Assembly: GCA_964586835.1 (NCBI GenBank)
Contig: CAZPIC010000057.1
Span: 1 to 7,347 of the forward strand
Direction: 5' to 3'
DNA: 7,347 nt
From: CAZLYF01 sp964586835
Lineage (GTDB): Bacteria; Bacillota; Clostridia; Christensenellales; Aristaeellaceae
The translations under genes were made by a program, and so were the position numbers. The number at the start of each line of letters is the position of its first letter. Position 1 is the stretch's first letter. Below are positions 1 through 5,474 of the stretch, piece by piece. The notes beneath the pieces were generated by a model. The model made no database searches. It saw only the letters and a list, made by a program, of their open reading frames with translations, and was not told where the DNA came from.

Positions 1-97
1 TATGTGAGGCATCGAAGATTTCTTTCGCGCTCAACTTGACATGAGGCACTGCGCACAGGAGCTTCGTCCAAACGCTGCGCAGTACTCTTGAGGCCAT
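1..97 (-). CDS. Possible start of a downstream gene, truncated by the window edge
   Basis: An ATG at 97 lies three bases after the TAG stop of the LacI-family gene and opens a frame of 32 codons that is still open at base 1. The translation begins MASRVLRSVWTK and ends KEIFDASH; I do not recognise it. The tight spacing would suit a fourth gene of the operon. Against this, there is no convincing ribosome binding site: only a weak GGGGAAA lies about 12 bases upstream, inside the end of the regulator gene. An open frame this short also arises easily by chance in GC-rich DNA. The first part overlaps an inverted repeat (48-83). The true start could be further inside, or the frame may not be a gene. 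Confidence 0.3.
   Translation of the reverse strand, partial: MASRVLRSVWTKLLCAVPHVKLSAKEIFDASH
48..83. repeat. Short inverted repeat after the LacI-family gene
   Basis: ACTGCGCA at 48-55 is the exact reverse complement of TGCGCAGT at 76-83, giving an 8-bp stem with a 20-base loop. No T-run follows on the minus strand, so it is not a typical intrinsic terminator. It could be a weak RNA hairpin, a protein site or chance. Confidence 0.45.
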
Positions 98-100
98 ACG

Positions 101-1132
101 CTACGCTGTTTCCCCAACCAGCAGTGCGGGCGCCAGCACCACTTTTCGGGGTGCAGTTTTCTTTTCAATGCGGTCGATCAACATCCGGGCTGCCTCACTC
201 CCCATCTCATAGCGGGGCTGCGCAACGGTGGTCAGATAGGGATGCAGCATGCGGCAGAGGTCCAGGCCGTCGTGACCCATCACAGCCATCTCACCGGGCA
301 CCCTGATCTTTCTGTGCTGCAGCTCGTTGAGCATGGTCACCGCGATGATATCGTTCTCGCAGTACAGCGCGGTCGGCCGTTGCGCCAGGCTCAGGATCTC
401 GTCGAGAATGCTCCCCGTCCTTTCCGACGCATAGTCAAAGCGGCCATTGCTTTCAAAGTAGCCCGCAGGCTCCATCCCAAGCCTGCGCAGAGCCTTGGTA
501 AAGCCCTCGGTACGCTGGCGCCAGAAATTAAACTGGAAGGTGTCCTCATAGGGAATGTCCGAAGCCTCCGGTCGCTCCAGTGCCCCATGAATGCAGGCGA
601 TCCACCTGTGTCCCCGTGAAGCCAGATATTCCGCAGCCAGGGCACCCCCCAGTCGGTTATCCGTGTTGACCGTGGGCACCCCTTCCAGGTCGTCCTCGTT
701 GTCCATCAGGACACACTGCACGCCACCCTCCTGCAGTTCAGCGACCTGCTCCTCCCGGAGCGCCAGGTGATGAAACACGGCACCCCCTGCCCGGTGGTCC
801 AGCAGCAGGTTGATGTAGTCCCGCTCACGGCTGGGGGAGTGCGTGTCACACATCATCGTCGTAAACTTCTTGCGGTAAGCCACAGACTCAAAGCCCTGGC
901 TGACCATGTTGTGGAAGGGGTCGGAGATGTTCACCATGACGTAAGCCAACAGACGGTTGCGCCGCGTGACCAATGTCCTGGCCACCATGTTGGGGCGGTA
1001 CTTCAATTCTTCAATCGCCTGCAGCACACGCTCCCGCGTCTCAGGCTTGATATACTTGCCGTTGTTCAGCACCCGTGAGACGGTCATCCGCGACACATCC
1101 GCCCTCCGGGCTACATCCTCTATGGTGGCCAG
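101..1132 (-). CDS. LacI-family transcriptional regulator, apparently starting at CTG
   Basis: Cytoplasmic DNA-binding regulator, 343 residues from a CTG at 1132, the usual LacI-family length. Residues 2-24 form the helix-turn-helix (ATIEDVARRAD, then VSRMTVSRVLNN); the recognition helix has Arg-Met at the positions of LacI Tyr17-Gln18. The hinge helix follows (RPNMVARTL, 46-54), then a periplasmic-binding-protein-like effector domain to the C terminus. Why CTG: an in-frame TGA lies two codons upstream, so no ATG, GTG or TTG can provide the first helix. The next start, GTG at 1096, would delete 12 residues including that helix, and has no Shine-Dalgarno. GGAGGAGG lies 8 bases before CTG. The gene ends a tight operon with the ASRT-like and M24 genes and probably controls it through the palindrome at 2781-2796. 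The effector cannot be read from sequence. Confidence 0.95.
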   Translation of the reverse strand: MATIEDVARRADVSRMTVSRVLNNGKYIKPETRERVLQAIEELKYRPNMVARTLVTRRNRLLAYVMVNISDPFHNMVSQGFESVAYRKKFTTMMCDTHSPSRERDYINLLLDHRAGGAVFHHLALREEQVAELQEGGVQCVLMDNEDDLEGVPTVNTDNRLGGALAAEYLASRGHRWIACIHGALERPEASDIPYEDTFQFNFWRQRTEGFTKALRRLGMEPAGYFESNGRFDYASERTGSILDEILSLAQRPTALYCENDIIAVTMLNELQHRKIRVPGEMAVMGHDGLDLCRMLHPYLTTVAQPRYEMGSEAARMLIDRIEKKTAPRKVVLAPALLVGETA

Positions 1133-1140
1133 GCTTCACG

Positions 1141-1148
1141 CCTCCTCC
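1141..1148 (-). promoter_or_regulatory. Ribosome binding site that fixes the CTG start of the LacI-family gene
   Basis: On the minus strand GGAGGAGG (1148 to 1141) is followed by 8 bases and then CTG at 1132. It lies in the 34-base gap after the M24 gene stop. It is 44 bases from the GTG at 1096, too far to serve it. Confidence 0.85.
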
Positions 1149-1166
1149 CCGCTTCCTCCAGACCTG

Positions 1167-2351
1167 TTAGCTTTCGCTGCGCCAGTTTTCGTAGTAGGCG
1201 CGCATCTTCGGGAACAGGGTCTCCGCCCCGTCCTCCCGGATCACAAACCCTTCTTCAATCCGGTTCGATCCGCCCTCCAGCCCAAAGAGGCTGATGTCCG
1301 TATTCACACACATGCCCGCCTCAAATACCGCCTCCGTGTTCTCGTCCGGGTACGGGCTCTCCGCCTCCGCCAGCCCAATCCCGTGCAGCGGCGGATATAC
1401 ATCGTATTCTGCCAGGCCTACCTCCCGGAAGTAACCCCGCACCGCGCGGACAAATTCCTTCATCGGTGTGCCTGCCTTCAGGAAGGGATAGCCCCGCTCG
1501 CTCGCGCTGATCAATACATCCAGCACGTGCTTCGTTTTCTTTGAATAGTTCCCCACCGCAAACGGATACTCGCACGTGGACACATAGCCCTCGTACTGGA
1601 TCGCCAGGGCGCACATGATCATGTCCCCGTCCTCAATCACCTTGTTCTCCGGGCGCCCGATGATCTTCGCCGACCGGTCTCCCGAGCCGAAAACGGTAAA
1701 CACCACCGCCTCCGCCCCCTGCCTGCGCGCCTCACCCTCCGCGATCCCCGCCGCGTAGCGCTCCGTCTTCCCGATCAGCTCCGTCTCCATCATGGCGCGA
1801 AAACCCGCCTCCGCGATCCGTGCCGCTTCCCGCAGGCAGGCAATCTCGTTGACTGACTTCTTCTTTCGCAGATCAAACAGCACGTTCGCGCAGTCCACCA
1901 GCTCGCACGCAAACGCCTCTTCGATCGTCCGAAGCAGTACTGCCGGCATATCCGCCAGGCCCACCACGCCCAGGCGCTTCAGCGGACCCTTCTCCCGCAG
2001 CTCCGTTGCAAGACCGCCAAAGCTCGTATACGTCGCCAGCGGGTAGTCGATGGCGTCGGGCACCGTCACGCACAGAAAGTCTGGCAGCAGGCGCACATCC
2101 TCCCACACGCTCATCTCCCGGGCCACCTGTTCCCCCTCCGGCGCGCACAGCACCGTCGGCACCCCTTCCCGGCCCAGCAACAGTGCTCCCCGCTCAAAGA
2201 TAGGCCAGTAGTTGGATACGTAGCGCAGGTTCTCCTTCCTGTACTCGTCTCCGTACACAAAGAACGCGTCGAGCTTCTGCTCCTTCATCCGCGCCCGGAT
2301 CCTCTCGATCCGCTCCCCATACTCTTCCCTGGGTATCCGTATCACGCCCAT
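1167..2351 (-). CDS. M24-family (creatinase/prolidase-fold) protein with degenerate metal site
   Basis: 394 residues, cytoplasmic, no signal peptide. It has the two-domain layout of Xaa-Pro peptidases and creatinase: a creatinase-N-like domain (about 14-155) and a pita-bread catalytic domain (about 168-380). Family M24 metalloenzymes bind two metals through Asp, Asp, His, Glu, Glu. Here His323 (HGIG) and Glu366 (RIEEG) are present and Asp352 is near the first Glu position. The two Asp positions instead read Cys247/Ala248 and Thr259 (GYVSTCEYPF). Creatinase, a metal-independent member, shows a similar loss (GYYTALERT), but its catalytic His aligns with Ile231 here. A metal-independent hydrolase of an unknown small molecule, or a non-catalytic binding protein, fits better than an ordinary aminopeptidase. 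AAAGGAGG lies 8 bases before the ATG. It starts 14 bases after the ASRT-like gene and ends 34 bases before the LacI-family gene, so co-transcription is likely. Confidence 0.92.
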   Translation of the reverse strand: MGVIRIPREEYGERIERIRARMKEQKLDAFFVYGDEYRKENLRYVSNYWPIFERGALLLGREGVPTVLCAPEGEQVAREMSVWEDVRLLPDFLCVTVPDAIDYPLATYTSFGGLATELREKGPLKRLGVVGLADMPAVLLRTIEEAFACELVDCANVLFDLRKKKSVNEIACLREAARIAEAGFRAMMETELIGKTERYAAGIAEGEARRQGAEAVVFTVFGSGDRSAKIIGRPENKVIEDGDMIMCALAIQYEGYVSTCEYPFAVGNYSKKTKHVLDVLISASERGYPFLKAGTPMKEFVRAVRGYFREVGLAEYDVYPPLHGIGLAEAESPYPDENTEAVFEAGMCVNTDISLFGLEGGSNRIEEGFVIREDGAETLFPKMRAYYENWRSES

Positions 2352-2365
2352 GTCCCCTTCCTCCT

Positions 2366-2737
2366 TTATCCGTCCGTATATCCAAGCGTCGCCAGATAGG
2401 CCAGGTTCGGCTGCGACACGTCGCAGCGACCGTACTGCACCACGACTCCCACATCGCTGCGGATCCGAAGCGCGTACTGCATGTTCACCTGCAAATCCAC
2501 CTCCCCCAGGACGCTGCGGTCGTCCGTCCGAAACGCGCTGATCCGCCGCGCCGGCGCGGTGTATTCAATGCCCATCACGGGCTCCCTGTCCGAAAAATAG
2601 ACGTCGATCAGGCACCGCGCGTCTGTGTCCCCGCAGTTGAGGATCATGATCGACTCATGCCCTTCGTACGCGCACTCCCCCGCACCCTTCGGTGGTCGAT
2701 AGCCGTCCACGATGTACCAGTTTTGCTTTCCTGACAT
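2366..2737 (-). CDS. Sensory rhodopsin transducer (ASRT) family protein
   Basis: 123 residues, the normal size of the family typified by Anabaena sensory rhodopsin transducer, a soluble beta-sandwich protein. Recognised by a string of family motifs: W7, GYRPP (12-16), HES (27-29), ILNCGD (32-37), DVYFSDREP (45-53), PARR (62-65) and VVVQYGR (98-104). The name is historical: most members occur in bacteria without rhodopsins, and comparative genomics has proposed that they are small-molecule (probably sugar-type) sensors. No rhodopsin is encoded in this window. The ATG at 2737 is chosen because AAGGAGG lies five bases before it and the family similarity starts a few residues later; the in-frame ATG at 2806 would add 23 unrelated residues. 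First gene of the operon with the M24 and LacI-family genes, behind a promoter and a LacI-type operator. Confidence 0.95.
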   Translation of the reverse strand: MSGKQNWYIVDGYRPPKGAGECAYEGHESIMILNCGDTDARCLIDVYFSDREPVMGIEYTAPARRISAFRTDDRSVLGEVDLQVNMQYALRIRSDVGVVVQYGRCDVSQPNLAYLATLGYTDG

Positions 2738-2742
2738 ACGTT

Positions 2743-2749
2743 CCTCCTT
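2743..2749 (-). promoter_or_regulatory. Ribosome binding site that fixes the start of the ASRT-like gene
   Basis: AAGGAGG (2749 to 2743 on the minus strand) lies five bases before the ATG at 2737. This favours that start over the upstream in-frame ATGs, including the one at 2806. Confidence 0.85.
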
Positions 2750-2780
2750 CATGAAACAGGCCATACGGACTTCGCCTGAA

Positions 2781-2796
2781 ATGTGAACGCTCACAT
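2781..2796. promoter_or_regulatory. LacI-type operator palindrome
   Basis: ATGTGAACGCTCACAT is a 16-bp palindrome with one mismatched pair (7 of 8 pairs match) and the central CG typical of LacI-family operators; the core closely resembles symmetric lac operator half-sites (TGTGAGC). It lies 44-59 bases upstream of the ASRT-like start. The LacI-family regulator at the end of the same operon is the obvious candidate to bind it, which would give autoregulation. That pairing is inferred. Confidence 0.78.
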
Positions 2797-2801
2797 CTTT
2801 T

Positions 2802-2831
2802 TCCATAACAAACGCTTTCCGCTCATTTCAG
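2802..2831 (-). promoter_or_regulatory. Weak candidate proximal promoter overlapping the operator
   Basis: On the minus strand CTGAAA (2831-2826, 4 of 6 matches to TTGACA) is followed by 18 bases and TATGGA (2807-2802), which carries an extended-10 TG one base upstream. Transcription would begin near 2795, inside the operator, as in classical LacI repression. The hexamers are poor and the distal promoter at 2883-2911 is much better. Confidence 0.27.
2807..2820 (-). promoter_or_regulatory. cre-like site, tentative
   Basis: GGAAAGCGTTTGTT on the minus strand has the GNAANCGNT core of catabolite-responsive elements bound by CcpA in Bacillota, but misses the outer T and CA positions. It sits 25 bases (centre to centre) upstream of the LacI-type operator. 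It could be a second, weaker site for the operon's own LacI-family protein, or chance. Confidence 0.25.
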
Positions 2832-2882
2832 CGCGGCGACCTCTCCTTTCAGGGGCAGGCCCTCACCTATGCAAGTGCCGTT

Positions 2883-2911
2883 ATTGTAAACATCGTCGTG
2901 ATCCCTGTCAA
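2883..2911 (-). promoter_or_regulatory. Strong sigma70/sigmaA-type promoter of the ASRT-M24-LacI operon
   Basis: On the minus strand a perfect -35 TTGACA (2911-2906) is separated by exactly 17 bases from TACAAT (2888-2883, 5 of 6 matches to TATAAT). Transcription would start near A2876, leaving a leader of about 140 bases before the ASRT-like gene, with the LacI-type operator at about +81 to +96. The -35 box begins only 17 bases after the transglutaminase-like gene stop, so the operon is promoted separately from it. Confidence 0.78.
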
Positions 2912-2916
2912 GCGCT

Positions 2917-2926
2917 GGGCGCGCCC
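2917..2926. repeat. Perfect 10-bp palindrome after the transglutaminase-like gene
   Basis: GGGCGCGCCC is self-complementary with no loop and lies directly between the transglutaminase-like stop and the -35 box. There is no unpaired loop or T-run, so it does not qualify as an intrinsic terminator. No recognisable terminator separates the two transcription units. Confidence 0.4.
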
Positions 2927-2927
2927 G

Positions 2928-4994
2928 TTATTTCCAGGGTATCGGCAGGATGCCCCTGGCCCTGGCGTCACTCAGGTTCACCCACAGGTATCCCGGCTCC
3001 CCTGCTTCCATGCGGGGGAAGTCCCTCTGCCAATTGCTGTAGCCGGCATTGATCGCCCCGCTGAAGTTGGATCTGCCGATCAGCGTGGTCTCGATGACCC
3101 AGTACATGGCGTTCACATCGTCCTGTCGGACAGCGATATAGGCGTGGCCCGGGACCCGGATCAAGGCCGCTTCCAAGCCAATCGCCTCGACCGCTGACGC
3201 GTAGAGCAGCGTTGTCTCGATGCAGTTGCCGCTCCCCTGGGTGAGCACATCACGGGGGGTGCGGACGCGCTGGCTGAAGCCGGGCGAGAAGGCCACCATC
3301 GTGCTGACGTAGATGAGGCTGTATTCCTCCTCCGCCTTCCAGATGGCGTTCAGGCGGTCATAAACATCCCCGTCCGCATCATACTCTCCTCCCTGGTAGC
3401 CACTTATGAGGATGCCGGAGGAGGTGTAGTCGGCAGCGCGGCGCAGGAGTTCTTCTACCTTCGAGTCGGTGGGCGTGATGAAAGCCGCGTACAGCTCGTA
3501 CTGTTCCTGTGGGTTGCATCCCGGCACCCAGACGAAATCCTTCCTCGAGTACAGGGTGATCTCTACCCCTTCGTTGAGGATGATGTCGTCCTCGCCTTCT
3601 TTCAGGTGGGTCACCCGGACGCGGAAGTTCCCAGGGCGCTGCGAGTTGAGATCCTCCACCACCTCAGCCTGCAGCCTGGGGTTCTGCCTGCACTCCAGCC
3701 TTTCGCCGGGTGCCACGACGACCGTGTTCACAGCCGTCATGCTGTATCCCTCGATCCAGCTTTCCACCATCAGCGTGACGGGGGTTTGCGTCTGGTTTTT
3801 CAGGTAGATGTGAGCGAAGTCATCCAGGACCGTGCCGTACAGATGATAAAACGCCGTGATCAGGTCCTCGGTATAGACGAAGCTGGCCTCCACAGGCCTG
3901 GCAAACAGGCTGTCCACCGTGTCATCGGCCCCGTCCCATACCGGGCTATAGGGCAGGGGCATGATCCCGTCTGCCCACGCCTGCTCCAGATCAACCCACG
4001 CATAGCCTTCCTCCCCGTCTTGAAGGCGGGAAAAGGCTTCCTGCCAGATCGCATGCCCGGCTTCCTCCGCCTTGATGAACTCGCTGCTGCCGACCAGGGC
4101 TGTGTCGATGCAGTAGCTCTGGGTGTTCCCCTCATCCTGGCACACCACCACGCAGGTTTTGTCTGGCGTGAACAACAAGGCGGTTTTCAGGCCCAGGGCT
4201 TCGGTGGCCGAGGCGTACAGCAGGGCGAGCTCCAGGGCGCCGCCTTCCCTGTCGTTTAGAACCTCAGCGGGCGCGCGCAGTTTCTGGCGCGGGAGCCCCT
4301 GCCTGAACACATCTGCCGCCAGGCTCAAGCCGACCTCCCTCTCCGCGCGCCACAGGGCGTCCAGGCGCAGCCAGACAGACCAATTTTCGTCACGCGCCAC
4401 GCCGTCATACCCATAGTCCAGCTCTTTATCGCCCCGGTAATCCGCTGCCCAGGACAACAGTCTCCGCACAGCGGATGCGTCCGGGGTGACAAAGGCTGCC
4501 AGCCTTTGCAGGTTGTCTTCGATCCCTATCGAATCCACCCAGACAAAGTCGTGGTGGCTGTAGATGTCAACCGGGCTGCGCTCATCCCAGATCACCGCAT
4601 CTTCTCCAGCTGTGGTCCGCATGACACGCACCCGGAAATCGGCCAAACGCCCTGAATCCAGGGTATCGTAAGCCTCGGGCGTGATGACCGGGTTCCGGGA
4701 CAGCGTCAGCGTCTCACCGGATGCGAGGTCTACCGCCTCAGACTCAGGCAGGCTGAGTCCCTCTATCCAGGTCTCCACACGCAGCGTAACGCAGCTGGGA
4801 TCCCGGTTTTCAAGCGTGACGGAAGCAAAGTCGACCAGGGCGGTCCCGTAGAGGTGGAAAAAGGATGTAATCAGCCGGTCGAAGCACTGAAAACACACCT
4901 CAATGCTGGAAAGCGCAGCGGATGCCTCCGCTGGAAAAACCAGCTGCGCAAACGCCATCAGCAGGGCCAGCGCCATGACAGAAAGCCTGGTCAT
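2928..4994 (-). CDS. Secreted double transglutaminase-like protein, one active and one dead copy
   Basis: 688 residues from ATG 4994. A Sec signal peptide is clear: MTR, a hydrophobic run to about residue 20, then PAEASA with likely cleavage near residue 26. The mature part is a tandem duplication with a period of about 338 residues. Each unit has a beta-rich domain (LIT.F.HLYGT.L.DFA at about 41 and 378), then FVWV and a transglutaminase-like cysteine protease-fold domain. Unit 2 has the catalytic triad Cys591 (GSGNCIE), His617 (PGHAYIA) and Glu635 (WVIETT). Unit 1 aligns without gaps here and has Ala253, Lys279 and Asp297, so it should be inactive. No membrane anchor or sorting signal is seen at the C terminus. 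GGAGGG lies five bases before ATG 4994; an upstream in-frame TTG at 5018 overlaps that site and is rejected. The substrate is unknown: protein crosslinking, peptide cleavage or deamidation are possible. Confidence 0.93.
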   Translation of the reverse strand: MTRLSVMALALLMAFAQLVFPAEASAALSSIEVCFQCFDRLITSFFHLYGTALVDFASVTLENRDPSCVTLRVETWIEGLSLPESEAVDLASGETLTLSRNPVITPEAYDTLDSGRLADFRVRVMRTTAGEDAVIWDERSPVDIYSHHDFVWVDSIGIEDNLQRLAAFVTPDASAVRRLLSWAADYRGDKELDYGYDGVARDENWSVWLRLDALWRAEREVGLSLAADVFRQGLPRQKLRAPAEVLNDREGGALELALLYASATEALGLKTALLFTPDKTCVVVCQDEGNTQSYCIDTALVGSSEFIKAEEAGHAIWQEAFSRLQDGEEGYAWVDLEQAWADGIMPLPYSPVWDGADDTVDSLFARPVEASFVYTEDLITAFYHLYGTVLDDFAHIYLKNQTQTPVTLMVESWIEGYSMTAVNTVVVAPGERLECRQNPRLQAEVVEDLNSQRPGNFRVRVTHLKEGEDDIILNEGVEITLYSRKDFVWVPGCNPQEQYELYAAFITPTDSKVEELLRRAADYTSSGILISGYQGGEYDADGDVYDRLNAIWKAEEEYSLIYVSTMVAFSPGFSQRVRTPRDVLTQGSGNCIETTLLYASAVEAIGLEAALIRVPGHAYIAVRQDDVNAMYWVIETTLIGRSNFSGAINAGYSNWQRDFPRMEAGEPGYLWVNLSDARARGILPIPWK
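2931..4874 (-). repeat. Tandem internal duplication within the transglutaminase-like gene
   Basis: Two protein-level repeats: unit 1 about 4874 to 3927 and unit 2 about 3863 to 2931. Matching landmarks include HLYGT, WIEG, FRVRV, DFVWV, LLYAS and PGY or EGY with WV near the end. DNA identity looks modest, so the duplication is old. Confidence 0.88.
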
Positions 4995-4999
4995 ATCGT

Positions 5000-5005
5000 C
5001 CCTCC
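5000..5005 (-). promoter_or_regulatory. Ribosome binding site that fixes the transglutaminase-like start
   Basis: GGAGGG on the minus strand lies five bases before ATG 4994. This places the start eight codons inside the longest open frame, which begins with TTG at 5018, and leaves a compact signal peptide. Confidence 0.82.
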
Positions 5006-5077
5006 GTTCGGTTTCCAACCATGCCGTTGGTCCCTTTATGATGCATTTTCATACTGCGGTCTGTTTCTCAGCACCCG

Positions 5078-5299
5078 CTATTGCGCCCTGATCGCGGTCC
5101 AGGTTCCCGTATAGCTGACCTTTCGCCTGGGACTCGATTCATCATAGGTCCCCGACATGGTGACGACACCGTCCCTGATCTCAACCTTTCCCTTCAGGGT
5201 GTCCTCGTTCCATTCATTGGATATCACCATCACAACCGCTCCGTCACTGTACTGTGCTGTTCCGGTGCTGTTGTCTTTCACCACCACATCAATCTCCAT
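5078..5299 (-). pseudogene. Orphan fragment of the pilin-like protein's C-terminal domain
   Basis: A 73-codon frame from ATG 5299. Its sequence parallels the last ~65 residues of the neighbouring pilin-like protein: TGTAQYSDGAVV, EWNEDTLKGKVEIRDG and VSYTGTW here against TGTITYDNNTI, EWQRDTYEGEMKLKDG and LVYYAIW there. It lacks the first half of that domain (the LSGRW region), and I found no remnant of it in any minus-strand frame of 5300-5474. No Shine-Dalgarno precedes ATG 5299 and no signal peptide is present, so translation is doubtful. Most simply it is the surviving 3' end of a duplicated, mostly deleted gene. A short functional protein remains possible, since the frame is intact and the residues stay domain-like. 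The transglutaminase-like gene begins 83 bases downstream. Confidence 0.6.
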
Positions 5300-5474
5300 G
5301 GGGCAGCCAGCGCGAAAGCACCGCTGTCCCCTCAGGGCTCACTTCTTACTGAAAGTCGCCAAAGGTAAGCGCCGACGTTTTGCAGCGCGATGACCCGCGC
5401 TAAAACATGCACCTGCGCCAGAATTCCTTTAGCAATCTACACATGTCGTCAATTCTCCAACTCTATTATTTCAA
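5300..5474. other. Gap between the pilin-like gene and the orphan fragment
   Basis: No recognisable gene, terminator or convincing promoter. The half next to the pilin-like gene is AT-rich (about 33-43% GC) and the other half returns to about 60%. TTGACG occurs on the minus strand near 5450, but no acceptable -10 box lies 16-18 bases after it. Confidence 0.5.

Noticed and set aside
957..1544. 195-codon plus-strand open frame spanning the regulator/M24 junction
   Set aside because: Crosses two well-supported minus-strand genes and their ribosome binding site; no recognisable domain.
2366..2737. Evidence of a light-sensing system from the ASRT-like gene
   Set aside because: No rhodopsin or retinal-binding protein is encoded in the window, and most ASRT-family genes occur without one.
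2738..2806. 23-residue N-terminal extension of the ASRT-like protein from ATG 2806
   Set aside because: The family does not have it, AAGGAGG sits directly before ATG 2737, and the extension overlaps the LacI-type operator.
2917..2926. GGGCGCGCCC as an intrinsic terminator
   Set aside because: No loop and no T-run follow on the minus strand.
3606..4259. 217-codon plus-strand open frame, with a smaller partner at 3469-3807
   Set aside because: Antisense shadow of the transglutaminase-like gene; composition is not protein-like and the opposite frame has clear motifs and a signal peptide.
5055..5077. Bulged hairpin (GCGG..CTG with CAGACCGC) just after the orphan fragment stop
   Set aside because: Two bulged bases, a short stem and no T-run; not convincing as a terminator.
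5300..5474. Missing first half of the duplicated C-terminal domain in a shifted frame
   Set aside because: All three minus-strand frames were read; none shows the LSGRW or GTFTSNFG region, so a simple frameshift does not explain the fragment.
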